This document shows, in pieces, positions 43,975-56,142 of a stretch of DNA of 64,000 bases. The stretch is taken from the NCBI GenBank assembly GCA_945643635.1, contig CALZFC010000270.1, forward strand, positions 1,748,501-1,812,500. Reading direction: 5' to 3'. Positions within the stretch are counted from its first letter, which is position 1. Each line of letters opens with the position of its first letter. The stretch is from Allodiplogaster sudhausi (taxonomy: Eukaryota; Nematoda; Chromadorea; Rhabditida; Diplogasteridae). Below the pieces are notes generated by a model. It was given only the letters and a program-made list of their open reading frames with translations, was not told where the DNA came from and made no database searches. The translations under genes and the position numbers were made by a program.

Positions 43975-46690
43975 ATCTTTCTCTGTCTCTCTCTCTCTCT
44001 CTCTAACCGCAAGACTTGCGAGTTCGAGCAGCCCTCGGGCAGCACTTCGATCGCCGCGAAGAAATCGCCCGACAGAGTGGAGTGGCACTAAAATTGTTTG
44101 CGTATCTTAGGTCCTCATGAAAAGGATTTAACAAAAAATTATTCTATATTTTTATCTAATATGTAAAAATTCTGAGAGATTGAGTGAGCACACTAATTGT
44201 ATTAGAGATATATATATATAGAGAGAGAGAGAGAATGCCTCCAATCACCTTGCGGTTGCTGACGGCGATAATGCCAAAGTTCTCGAACTCGAGTGCCTTG
44301 GCCGGCAGCATCTTGGTGGTCTCCAAGTCGGCCAGGTCGTTCAAGCAGATCACCGTCTCGGCCTGCGCCTCAAAGCCGAATGGATAGAGATTAAAGATCA
44401 AATATCAATTTTAAATGATCCAAGATCATCGCGATCTAAAGTAAAATTTTCATAGCGTCTAAAAAGATATCATTTTCATAAACCCTAAACTGACATCGAA
44501 GACCATCTTCCAGAAGAGCTCAATCTCCGGACGCTGTGTTGGAGTCTGAAAGAAGGGCACATAAAACTGATATAAAAAGAAGAACCAATTACGGCAGTTC
44601 CTTCCAAATCTACCGTATACCTTCCAAATCTACCGTATACCTTCTAAATCTACCGTATACCTTCCAAATCTACCGTATACCTTCCAAATCTACCGTATAC
44701 CTTTACGACGACGAACTGAAGCGTGCGATCGGGAGCGACCGTAAGGTTCACGTGATTCGCGGCGATAAAGTCCGAGTCAAGCGGGACATTCGTCGCCAGC
44801 TTGAAGCGCGTCTCCATGTTGATGTCACTGCCAACCTGCTTGTCCTTGAATGGAAAACGGAGAAAGCTAAGACTCTATTTAGTATAATAGCCTCAAATCT
44901 ATAAAAAAACATTTATGTCTATATATTCATTAATTTTAATAGTGTTCAAGCAACAAATCAATATTACTCTAATTTTTTTGTCTTCTTGTTTTCATCAATC
45001 TTGCCGTCACTTCTTCAAATTGTCATTGTTAACATCTTTTGCGGACCAGGGCCTGGCTCGCCAACACAAAAGAGTTATCTCGACCCACAGAGAGATCATT
45101 CAGGAATCTCAAAAAGCGCCCGGGACCAATGCTAGGGGGCCGTGCTAATCAAGGGCAAAAATTGGGCCCTGGCCGGCTTTTTTGAACATCCCTGAGTCCT
45201 TTCTGCTTCCTGTCTATAATAGAGAAGTCTACAATGGCTACCGGCGCAGAGGGCGGATGCGTCGCAGCGAAGATCTCGCGGTACTCGGCATCCACGGCAG
45301 CCCAGCCTTTGGCCTCTGGAAAGATAACTGGAATGATATCAGGAAAGATATATAGGAAGAGATCTGGAAATATATCTGGATTAGTTTTTATTAATCATTT
45401 GTTTATTATTGATTTTAAATTTATTACTATTTATCTATTTATTTATTTATTTATTTATCATATTATGAATTTCTTTATTTATTCCTGACTGAGTCCTTCG
45501 ATGAACGCCTTGCCAGCCATCTCGATCTTGTCATCCTTCTGCAGGAAAACATGAGTTAATTTGTGTATTCATCAAAGGGCTGCTCTGAAATCCCCCCCCC
45601 TTTCCCTAAATGCTTGCACTGCTGATTTAAATAAAAATATAATTGAAAAAGTACAAGAAGACAAGTTGTTGCTCTTTAAGTCTGAGTTATTCATTTCTTT
45701 TGGAAACTCACGTGTTCTCTCTATTTTGTTTTTGCAATTCTCTCAAAATTAGAATGTCTATCGTGTTTAAAGTGGCATTTATTTAATCCTGACGAGAAGT
45801 CATGGATTGGTTGTTAGATAGATAGATAGATAGATTGATAAAACGTGCATGATTCTTTTTCGGCTTCGGGATCTTGCGCTGATGGTGAGGCGGCTTGGGG
45901 ATCGCCGTCACGGGGCTCGTCATCGAGAGAACCTGTGATGGTGGTTGAATTGTGTATTATTTTTCTTAATTTCAAAAAAAAAATTTTTTTTTTTACATTT
46001 TTACTTATACATTTTTTTAAGTTAACCCTGAAAAGTATTCTCATTAATCAGTTATATATATATATATATATTTACTATTTTATTTAATCAATATTATTTA
46101 ATTTATTATTATGTACTTTTTTTTAAATATACCTTTGTAACATCCTGGATGTTCTCTTCGTGATCTTCCGTTTCGTCATGGGAAGCCTCCTTTTTACGCT
46201 CGGCTCGCTTCTTTCGCTGCTGAAAGTATAACTATCGATTAAAAAAAATTATTTTTCGTTGCTTTCAAAGACAAAATCAATCAATCTGTAAAAAGAAAAT
46301 TAGTTAAGTCTCATATTTTTTTGGGTATTTATTGATTTTTTAAGTTTTCTATGGAAAAGTCAGAAAAAAAAAGAATTCATTTAATTCGTGGCATAAACTA
46401 CGGCGCCCCGAACCTCACAGCTGCCTTGAGACCCTCCGGCCATGCTCTTCTTCGAAGGACGGGAGAGCGGAGAAGAGTAGTAGTGGGAAGTGATGTCTGA
46501 GGACGCAAAAGCCAGCTTTTATAGGATGCTGACTCCGGTGCACTTTTGGTTCATGTTATTTTTCCATTCGGTGCATTTTAACTTTAAGTTCACCTTTGCA
46601 AAGTTCGTTTGGCAGATAAAAGGCAAAAAATTTACTTTTAAAATGATAATGCACTTTTGTTCAACCAATATAACAACAATATTGGTACTT
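43017..46690 (-). repeat. Right arm of large inverted duplication
   Basis: Mirror of 30150-33950. Identity is essentially complete over exons 7-12 and lower over exons 2-6. Confidence 0.9.
43082..46443 (-). pseudogene. PTP-like gene B, truncated inverted copy
   Basis: Exons match gene A one for one: 46443-46414, 46219-46133, 45932-45845, 45538-45490, 45315-45242, 44844-44701, 44545-44495, 44362-44249, 44087-44008, 43858-43762, 43593-43489, 43183-43082. Two defects are visible. Exon 13 (the ~45 residue basic C-terminal tail) is absent because homology ends in the preceding intron. With the only visible donor, exon 3 is 88 nt where 93 would keep frame, so joining exon 4 meets a stop after a few codons. 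The promoter (TATAAAAG at 46523-46516), the P-loop VVCCPDGLGRAG and other splice sites are intact, so transcription is possible. It could be functional if a different exon 3 donor and a new last exon are used. Confidence 0.75.
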
Positions 46691-47567
46691 TTTCTTTCAC
46701 TCTTTCATTTCGTCCTTGCAAGGACATTTATTAAAGTTTGATGCATTATTAATCTTCTCTCTCCTTCCTTTCTCTTTCTCTATCTTTCTCTCTTTCTTTC
46801 TTTCTCTTCTCTCTGTCTCTCTCTCGCGCTGTCATCTCTAGAAAAAAACAAACCTACAGTAACTTTGTAAATTCTTCTAACCTTAACAGTTCGCTTCTCC
46901 ATGGGTAGACTTCATCATGTTCTGGAAAAAGCACAAATAAAATATAAATTAGATCTGAGAGGATTCGATTGTGCTAAGAAAAGATTAAAAGATCCATTCA
47001 GTTCCACCGGAAAGCAGAGGAGTCTGTGAAACATTTTTTTTTCAAATACTACCTTACCACATCCAATCAATTCCATCATACCAGAGATAGCAATTAGCAA
47101 TAAGTTACTTTTGAATACTTTTGAACAAAAACCAGCTGCTGATCGACTTTGGCCGGGTCGCCTACAATTTATTTTTCTTTATTTTATTTATTTATTCATA
47201 CATCAAATTATGAAATTATGATGTCTGATACACTCTCAAATTGCACATCATATCTATACAAGGGTCCTTTTTCGCTATATGACACCATAGAGACATTCCC
47301 GTGTATTTGGAGAAATCGCTCTTTTTTGGTATTTGCTTGATCTCGAACATACTTGACCAATATTTAAGTTATGCTGATTATATATTCAAACCATGAGCGG
47401 GGATTAAATACTCTGTAGTCAAGCTTTTTTTTTCTCTGTCCAAAACTAACATGAACAACTGTCAAAAGGCCACCGTCCTTGAAGTTGCTCTCGAGGTCAC
47501 TTTCAAGTAGAAGATGAGCAAATGTCTCTGTTCTAACGATTGTCCACGAGGTGTCACTGTCGTCTCC

Positions 47568-47606
<39 letters not shown>

Positions 47607-47608
47607 TA

Positions 47609-47645
<37 letters not shown>

Positions 47646-48713
47646 TACTCTCTCTCTCTCTCTCTCTCCATCTCCCTCTCTCTTTCTCTCTCCATCTCTT
47701 TCTCTTTATGTCTCTCTCGTATCTCTCTCCTTTGTTTCTCTTTCGCTCTCTCGCTCTCTCTCTCTCTCCCTCTCTCTCTCTCTAATTGAAAGATAACCAA
47801 TCCATCTTTGCAACCTTTTCTCAAGTCTATACTGTGCAATTGTGATAGCCCAAAAATCTAGTTCGCCGTGCACTTTTGCGACAAGAAGAAGATGAAGAAG
47901 AAGGAAGAGGAGATCGAGAAAGAGTGACTTTTCAAAATCACACAAAAGAAATTTCGTTGTTTGCTTTAGAATTAGAATCGATTGAGAAATATTTTATCTG
48001 CCTATTATTAATGCCACTAATATGTGAATGTTGATATAACATACAAAGCAACAAAGTGTCCTAGACACTCTCATTCTCTCCCATTCTACATATCTTTCGC
48101 AGGATTATTCATCACAAAATCAACATCAACGACAGAGACAGAGTTTACATATTTATTTATCGTACATGAAATTAATATTTCAATGTGACAGAACAAAATA
48201 TAGTGTGGAATGTTTGCTTAAATGCTTATAGTGTATTATGCATATGGAGAAGGAAGTGTGAGTATGCAACACTTCTTTTCCAGTTTTCCTTAAATTCCGA
48301 GTCCTTAAAGTAGCCAGAAACTTAATTTTGAAAGTGCGCGCTCTTTTTACCTGAATGAAGGCGAGAGTCCTTATTGCTGTGGTTTGAGAAGGGTACAGCT
48401 AAAGATTTCATTTTGGTATCTTATGATTAGCAAGCGGCAGATCTGACAAGGGAATTGTGCACAATTTGAACGAGGAAGAGTAACTTAATTCTTTGTCTCT
48501 ATTTCTCCATATTTCTCTCTCTTTCGCACTCTCTCTTTCTCTCTCTCTCCTCTTTATATCTCTCCCTCTCCCGCTCTGTCTCCATCCCTCTCTCTCTCTC
48601 TCTGTCTCTCTCTCTTAATTTCTCTCTCCTTCTCGCTCTCTAAATTTCTCTCTCGTTCTCTCTCCCTTAATCTCCCTCTCCCCCTCTCTCTCCCTCTACT
48701 GTCTCTCATAAAA
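46444..48713. other. Gene-poor region with two exon candidates
   Basis: 46444-46690 is duplicated promoter flank. A minus-strand start exon candidate begins at 47570 (MGDDSDTSWTIVRTETFAHL, then LLESDLESNFKDGG) with a possible donor near 47452. A plus-strand terminal exon candidate is at 47862-47927 (FAVHFCDKKKMKKKEEEIEK). CT tracts occupy 47570-47795 and 48505-48705. Nothing can be joined with confidence. Confidence 0.35.
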
Positions 48714-49203
48714 TTAGTAGTGGTATATCAAAGGGCTAGCCGCTCCGTACATGCAAAAGTGCATGTAGAAGTGCACATATACTACGGATATGATAGCACT
48801 GTAAAACATTCCAATTGAGACAGGAAAAGGAGAGATATAAAAGGTCACAGAACGAGATCAGTGTTGCGGGAGATCGGACAAGCAGAGAGAGAGAGAGGGG
48901 GGGGGGCAAGATAGCTAGAGAGAGAGAGAGAGAGACAGAGAGACAGAGACAGAGATAAAGAGAAAGAGGGCAAGATGGCGAGAGAGAGCGGGAGTTAGAG
49001 AGCGAGAGAGAATGAGAGCGAGAGTTAGAGAGAGAGCTAGAGAGAGCGGAAGTTGGAGAAAGAGCCAGAGTTAGAGAGAGAGACAGAGAGAGAGATATTA
49101 TCTGACACATCATAGTTGTACAAGCAAAGAGAACTGTCCGGGAAAGTGAACAAGGCGGCCCAAAGCAGATGAATTAAGAAAACGTAAAATGGTCTGGAGT
49201 GGC
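48714..49203 (-). CDS. Two exons resembling TM6-TM7 of a 7TM receptor
   Basis: Exon 49203-49122 reads RPFYVFLIHLLWAALFTFPD. The phase-matched exon 48798-48714 reads AIISVVYVHFYMHFCMYGAA then SPLIYHY and a stop. SPLIY sits where the NPxxY motif of rhodopsin-like receptors lies. The protein ends seven residues after it begins, so there is no helix 8 or tail. An exon-like stretch upstream (49546-49445, PNPDRVAALDGFLPDCESYE) could not be joined in phase. The region is heavily interrupted by (GA)n. It may be a truncated receptor or a chance reading. Confidence 0.3.
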
Positions 49204-49396
49204 CTCGTGACAGAATAAGAAGAGAAGGCAATGGAGAGAGGGAGAAAGAAAGAGTTAGAAAATAAAATAGGGTATGAAAGGAGGGATAGCGAGAAAATGA
49301 GCAAAATAAAGAGAGAGAGAGAGCGAGCGAAAGAGAAAGAGAGAGCGAGAGGGAGAGAGAGAGAAAGAAAGAGAGCGATAGGGAGAGAGCGAGAGG

Positions 49397-49427
<31 letters not shown>

Positions 49428-49440
49428 GGACAGACAGTGA
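48880..49440 (-). repeat. Long (GA)n/(CT)n tracts
   Basis: Several runs of CT dinucleotide repeat on the minus strand. They account for most of the long minus-strand frames at 48.7-49.7 kb. Confidence 0.9.
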
Positions 49441-49743
49441 CATAGACTTGCTGGTGATAAAGTTCGTTCGTAATTTCGTAGCTCTCGCAGTCGGGCAAGA
49501 ACCCATCCAGAGCGGCGACTCTGTCTGGATTTGGGAAAAGCCCACAAGGAAGAAGAGAGTCTCCTCTCATCACCCTCCCCCCCCCTCTCCCCTCTCCCCC
49601 CACGAGGACCACGCTCGCATTCCTCAGCCTCTGTAGACGCGCGCATAAAAAGCAGATAGACTTCCCGGCATAGCCTAAGCAAAGCCGCCTCCGCCAGGTC
49701 TTCACGGAGGACACGTGGAGCGGAACGGCATCTCTCGTCCGTC

Positions 49744-52700
49744 ATGGTACGAAGACAAACACTTACGTACTTTGTGCTCCGGGCTATTAAGCGGGAGATT
49801 CAAATATATTTAGTAAAGCTCCCCTCCCTTCTTAATTAAAGCATAGAAAACAATTTAAAAAAAACTAGAATAATTTTGTTGTCAAGCCTTTTGTTAAATC
49901 TCCATTACGATAACTTTTCCTTCTTTTATAAAAAAAAAAGGTATCTTTTAATTAATTTTCAATCTCCTAACATTTTTTTTCAATTATCCCTATCTTCCTC
50001 TCGTACTCACTTTCTCTCTTTCGTCTCCTCATCATCTATGGCTATTTTATGGCTACTTTTTTTTTCTACCTTTCTTGCCTTCCTATTGCTCTTTCTCTCT
50101 TTCTCTCTCTATTTCTCTCTTTCTCTCTGTCTCTATCAGACTTTTCTCTAATTTCTCAAGTGATGTCTCTCAGTCGGCCTTGTGCCGACAAAATTAACGA
50201 TTATTATTCTCCTCGTGGTCCGAACGTTGATTCGAACGATATCCACTTGGAATACCGACTTATTGGTTCGGTTCTTGCAAAGGCTTCGCCTTTCACTTTT
50301 CCTTTTCATTTTCACTCACTGTCATACATATTAAGATTGAGGAAACAGGAGACAAATGCCATTATACAATGCCTTGATCTCTTTAACTCTCTTCTCTCTC
50401 GTAATGCTTATCTTACTTTCTCTCCATCTCTGTCTCTGTCTCTGTCTCTGTCTCTTACTCGGTCTCTCTATCTGTCTCTGACTCTCACTTTATCTCTTAC
50501 TCGGTCTCTCTATCTGTCTCTGACTCTCTCTGTCTCTCTCTATCTCTCTAGCTATTCTCTCTTTCCAGGCCGTACTCTCTCTTCTTCTCATCCTCACCCT
50601 CTGTGCTTCGCCCTCTTTCGCCGACTCGTCAGTCGATGCTGCTACGTTCCGCGCCGCTATCAATGATGTTTTTTTTTTAAATTTTTTTTTCTTACTGAAA
50701 ATATTTTCCTGTTTCATTTATCTCATAATATCCTACTTCTACTTTAGACCGTTTTTGAAATGCTTGTATGGATATCTCGAAGTTTATTCTCTTTCTTTAG
50801 TTGTATCATTTCTTTTTAAAAGAATAATTCTAGAATTTTATTTTCCATGACGTCATATCTTTGTCATTTTTTTCATTTCCTCCTTTCTATAGCTCAACGC
50901 CAACGTCGCCGAGCGTCTTCAAGATGACCGCTTCACACAACATGAGATGCAACGACGCCTGCAGGTTCTTTTTTTTCTCTTCTTCTCTTTTCCTCTTGAC
51001 TCTCTCTCTCTCTCTTCTCTCTTTTTAATCTATCTTTCTTATTCTCTCTCTCTTGCTATCTCACCCTCTCTCTGTTTCCCTCTCTCTCACTCTCTTTCTC
51101 TCCCTCCCCCTCTCTCTCTCTCTCTCTCTCGTTCTCTCTCTCTCCCAATTCTTTCAGTCCATCCGTGCCGAGGCAGCGGCTTCCCTTCCCCCGGGCGTCT
51201 CCAATCGTGCCGGCTCCTTCTCTCAAAGTCCGACCCACTTCATCGCGCAACGTCGTGCCGATGGCCTCTACGAAGGAGACATCCTGCTTAGCAGGTTTGG
51301 CGGGAAGAATAAAAATTTAAATAAAAAAATATAACGAGAAATGAGAACGAGAAGTAAAGATACTGAGTTTTAATCTCTCAGCTTTAAATTATTCAAATTT
51401 ATAATTTATGCATTTATGCAAAACGACTTATAAAATAGGCAACAACTTTGATCAGTGACCAAACATCAATGATCAATGATCAAACTGCAAAAATAGGCAA
51501 CAACTTCGCATTCTCACGCGTCGCGGCAAGCGTCGCGGTCCGCGTCAAGCCCAAAAGACGTGGAAGTTTCCGGCGAATCTCTGGAAGGACGCGCCGATTC
51601 CGTACTCGTTCGACAAGAGCTTTCGTGAGGTTTTTGGCCTTGGAAACTGGGCGGGAAAATTTAATAAAAATTTTATTTCGAAAAATAAAAATAACTTTGC
51701 CATTTTCTTTCCTTTTTTTGGTTCTTCTCAGAGATTCATTTTACTAAGAATCGAAAAAATATTTTTAAAAATAAATATGTAAATCATTTCAGCGACTCGT
51801 CGAATCCGGGCCGTTCGTGAGGCGGTCAAATTCTGGGAGGAGCACACGTGTATCCGTTTCGAAGAGGACGGAAAGGGCACAGACAGGTGGTGGCTGACAG
51901 CCTTTAGCATTTTCCTCAAGGAACTTCTCCTTTAAAAATTACCCTTTCAAGATGCTGTCTAACTAATATCTTTAAAAGAAAATATTCACGGACACTATTT
52001 TATATAGAATATTTCAAGGAAATTAGTTTTTTTTTAATATTTCACAAAATGTTGTCACAGACTCCGCTTCATCAACGGCGCCGGCTGCTGGTCGATGGTC
52101 GGCAAGGCGGGCGGCGAGCAGAAGATCTCGATTGGCGCCGGATGCGATTGGGTTCGTGGTGTGGTCTATTTCTTACAGAAGACAGACAATCGTTGCGGGA
52201 CCACACATCCAAAAAGGCGCCAATTCAAACTTCTATTTTTCCCCCTTCAGCTGGGCACGATCGCACACGAGCTCGCGCACGCCTTCGGCATCTGGCACAC
52301 GCAGTCTCGCTATGATCGCGATCGCTACGTCATGGTGAACAGGGCCAATATTTTGGTGAGTATCTTTTCTCTGCTTCTCTGTCTCAGCCTCTTTCTCTCT
52401 TTCAATCTCTTTCCACTCCCTTTCCCCTCTCTCTTTCCTCTCTCTCTCTCTCACTCTCTCTGTTTCAGTATCTGTCTCACTCTGTCTCAATTTGTCTTTC
52501 TCTCTCTCTGTATCTTCTCTTTATCTTTATAACTCACTCCTTTCTTTTCTTTCTGCGTCTCCCTCTCCCACCTTCCCTTTACTCTTATTCTGAATGGCCA
52601 CAATTTCATGTGCTGCAGGGCCGCCAACTCTACAACTTCAACGTCCAGCAGAAGGACCAGACGGATCTCTACTGGATTCCATACGAATTTGGCTCAGTCA

Positions 52701-55700
52701 TGCACTACGCCGAGAACGAGTGAGAATAGGACTTCCTTCCTTTTTTTCTTTCTCTTTCTTTAAACTGTTTTTTTTTTAAAGAAAAAAGTTTTTTTTTCTA
52801 TACTCAGTCTCTCTCTCCATGTCTCTTTTCTACTTTTTTTTCTCAATCCCTTTCTCTTTCCGTCTCTTTCACTCTTCTTCTCAATCTATGCCTCTCCCTC
52901 TCTGCCTCTCTCCAACTGTCACTCTCTCTCTGCTCTCTCTCTGCTCTCTCTCTCTCTCTCTCTTTCTCGCAGCTTCGCCCATGACTACAACCAGCCTTCG
53001 TTGATTGCTCGCGAAGGCTACGAGAAGCTGCAGCACTCGATGAGTGGCCACATGCCCTCCTTCTACGACGTCCACCTCATCAATCAATACTACTCGTGCT
53101 ATGGTTTGTCCAACTTTTTGATCTACTACTCGTCAACAATACTGCTCATGATACATACATAGATTGGCTCTATTCTAGTGTAGGCGTCCCATCGAATTAT
53201 AGGCGTCGCATGAAAAATAAAGGCTTCTCATTGCCATAGGACGCCTATAATTCGATTGGACGCCTACACGAGAATATAGCCCATAGTACCTAAATCTGTG
53301 TATATATCTATGTTTTATATTGCATATAAGGGCATAATTGTATGCACATAGATATATATCGCATAAAGTAAGATATTGTATAGTAATAACAATATATGTA
53401 TGTATCTTTCCTTTTCTTTGTCTTCTGTTCTTCTTCTTCTCTTGCAGACGAATGCGTAACAGCCGGCCAGAATCATAGAAAAAAAATTTCTACATATTTT
53501 TTTCCGCTTAATCATTTAAAAACCAAAAAAAAACTTAACCTGCTCTCCTCGAATTTATCTCTCTCATTATCTCAAACGTTTTTTTTTTCTTTTCTTTTTT
53601 TTCTTCTTCTTCCTGTTCTGATAATCCGCGCTGTTGAGAAAGCTTTTGAGCACATGGTCACATTCAATTGGAAAATATTTGAATTCACAGACAAATGCCC
53701 GCTGCGATTCGGCTGCGAGAACGGCGGGAAACAGGACGTGAACGACTGCACCAAGTGCCAGTGTCCGCCCGGGTACGGCGGCCCGTACTGCCAGTATGAG
53801 GTATAGGATGCTATATGTACATATGTACTTGCGTTGTTTAGCCAAGAGCAGGCTTGCGCGGTAAACCCAAACCTTGCTTGAAGCACAGATAGAAAAGAAC
53901 ATTATCTCCGGAGCATCATACCCTTGGCCTGAAAAGCTCTCGGTCTTCGAGATTCATCCTCTTTTTTTCAAAGGCCGAATATATACATGTCTTATTATTC
54001 TTCTGACTATCAACCCCTTTTGACACAATTGCCTATCAATAAAAAGCAGCACATATATTCTAATGAAATACTGATGATAATATCATATGGCAAAATATTG
54101 TATGCCTATGCTATATTTATGTTATTTTATCGATCTTTTACCTTCAATAATCAAAGTCCAAAGTCCAAAGTTCAATGATCACTGAATACTGTAGTTCTTT
54201 TTTCAAAGTCTACTTCTGGCTGCGACGAGGTGCACACGATCGACGCGCACGGCAAGAACTTCTCGACCACGGCCGGCCATCGCGGTCTCTGGCAGATCGG
54301 CTTCAACGAATGCAGCATTCTGCTCAAGGTGAGCACGAGATCAGAGATCAATGATCAATGATCAATGATCAATGATCAGAGATCAATGATCAATGATCAG
54401 GAAAATTCAACTAGATTACGGTTGACTTCTCGTGCTTCTTTAATTCGTCTTGTCTGCTAAAGCTGCAAAACTAAAAAAAAAAGGTAGCGGAAGCATTTGT
54501 TTCGATAGAGATTTCTCTTTACTTTGTTCTCCAGACAGACTGAAAACATTTCCTTGTTTATACATATCAAACGTTTTGTAGGATCCCAAAGGCTGTTGGA
54601 AGCTGCTATTCAGACATCAGTAAAAATATGTTTCGATGAATCTGTGTTTATATGGAAAAAATACGCGTGAGTGAGTGAGTGTGTGTGTGTGAGAAAAATA
54701 AAACAAAGCGCCTTTCTCCGTTTCCAAGAAACTCAGAGCAGCCAGAATTGTCGAGGCAAAGAAAGTTTCTCTACGAGAGCAGGTGTATGGTCTGGTAACG
54801 AATTTCAGCGCTACAAAACATTTCTCTCCGCCGCAGCAAAGCTCAAACGTCTATCTTTTCAGAGTTTACAATTCTCTGAAATGACTAAGACAGTCGCTAC
54901 AGTATGCAGATGTTGTAAATGCAGCCAGAGCCAACATTTTGTTTTTTTAAACATCTACATGAAAACTAGAACAGATGTCTTTTGTTGTTGAAAAACAATT
55001 GTCAATGCCACGCTACAAAACATTTCTCGCCGCCGGCAATCTCAAATGTTTACATTTCCAAACCTTTTCCCATTCCAGTGATGACATATACAGTCTGTAT
55101 AGTATGCTGATGTCGAAACAGCACCCAGTGCAAACATCTGCCTCAAAAACATTTTCACTGACACATTAAAATACATATATATATATATTTTTTTTTTAAA
55201 GACCCAAAAACCCAAATTTGAATTCGCGCCCTTTTGCCTGACTCATGGACAAAAGCCAAGTGATTTAGAGTGACGCTATTACAATGGTCAGTAAAATGTG
55301 CACATTGATTACTCTTGAGTTTTATAATAATTTACAATTGCAGTCCGCAACGCCTGGCCGTCGAATCGAGCTGAAGGTGACTTCGGAAGCTGGCTTCAAG
55401 TCGTGGAACTGCTACGGCGCTGCCGTTGACGTCCGCTACCGAAAGGACCCCGCATTCACGGGCGTACGGTAAGGCGGGAAATTTGAATTTGAAAAAAAAA
55501 ATTTTTTTTTGTCAAAAAAAATTTGCTTGCTTTTTTTCTTGAAAAATTATCACACACAGATTTACATCATCGCTTTCATTTTCGTCCATGGCTGATATGT
55601 GCTTTATATGAATATTCGGCAAAACTTGACTTTATTTATATATTTATAAAAAGGCAAAAAAAGAGGAAGAAAATTATTAAATGAAAAGGAAAATAAATTT

Positions 55701-56142
55701 TTTAGGATGTGCAAACCATGGACCTCCTTCCCGGAGGTCACGTCCGAGGCCGACCACATGGTCATACATGTCTATGCGCGCATTAACTATGTCAACTTCA
55801 ACTTCACCGCACGTCAAATTGTCAGGATGTTTTTTTTAAAAGCAACTTATTTAAAGTATAAAAATTGGCTAAAAGGCAAAAATTTTCATTATTACATAAA
55901 AAAACTTATTTTAAATTGTTTTGAGCCTTTAAAGGAATTCAACTCATAAACCCACAACGATTAGTTACAGTACTTCTTCGTTACAATATTTTAATGCGTA
56001 AGAGTAAATTAAATCGAATTACAGTAAGAAAGCCTACCTCTTCGACGCTTCCTTCGCTTCTTCTTCGCAATCTGGCTGCATATCTCGTGCAATTATTCCA
56101 AATTGTGGCAGAAATTATTCTTATGATTCATTCATAAAATAG
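49744..56142 (+). CDS. Astacin (M12A) metalloprotease with EGF and CUB domains
   Basis: Secreted zinc endopeptidase of the nematode NAS type. Exons: 49744-49746 (ATG only), 50569-50667, 50893-50964, 51158-51294, 51497-51624, 51793-51886, 52061-52151, 52251-52355, 52619-52719, 52973-53103, 53691-53800, 54209-54328, 55344-55468, 55706-55820, about 56029-56142. A signal peptide (AVLSLLLILTLCASPSFA) precedes a propeptide that ends LYEGDILLSR. A basic RRGKRRGPRQ stretch just before the catalytic domain suits furin-type activation. The active site is HELAHAFGIWHTQSRYDRD, with the zinc ligands and Glu intact. The Met-turn is SVMHY. An EGF-like module (CPLRFGCENGG to CPPGYGGPYC) and a CUB domain (SGCDEVHT to MVIHVYARINYVNFNF) follow. 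Last junction uncertain. AATAAA at 56425. Confidence 0.92.
53165..53283. mobile_element. Short MITE with ~45 bp inverted repeats
   Basis: GTGTAGGCGTCCCATCGAAT on the left mirrors ATTCGATTGGACGCCTACAC on the right, with further matching bases outward (GGCTCTATTCT / AGAATATAGCC) and inward (TATAGGCGTC). It lies in the astacin intron before the EGF exon. A decoy acceptor with a DEC-V reading follows at 53449. Confidence 0.75.
54341..54396 (+). repeat. (GATCAAT)n repeat
   Basis: Seven-base TGATCAA-type units, six or more copies, just after the donor of astacin exon 54209-54328. A shorter related run lies at 51450-51482 in another intron of the gene. Confidence 0.85.

Noticed and set aside
49037..49745. 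211- and 225-codon minus-strand frames
   Set aside because: Largely (CT)n translation. Their 5' parts overlap the astacin 5' region. Only two short stretches were kept as tentative exons.
53449..53480. Extra astacin exon beginning DECVTAGQ
   Set aside because: Including it breaks phase with the EGF exon at 53691, which joins exon 53103 directly.
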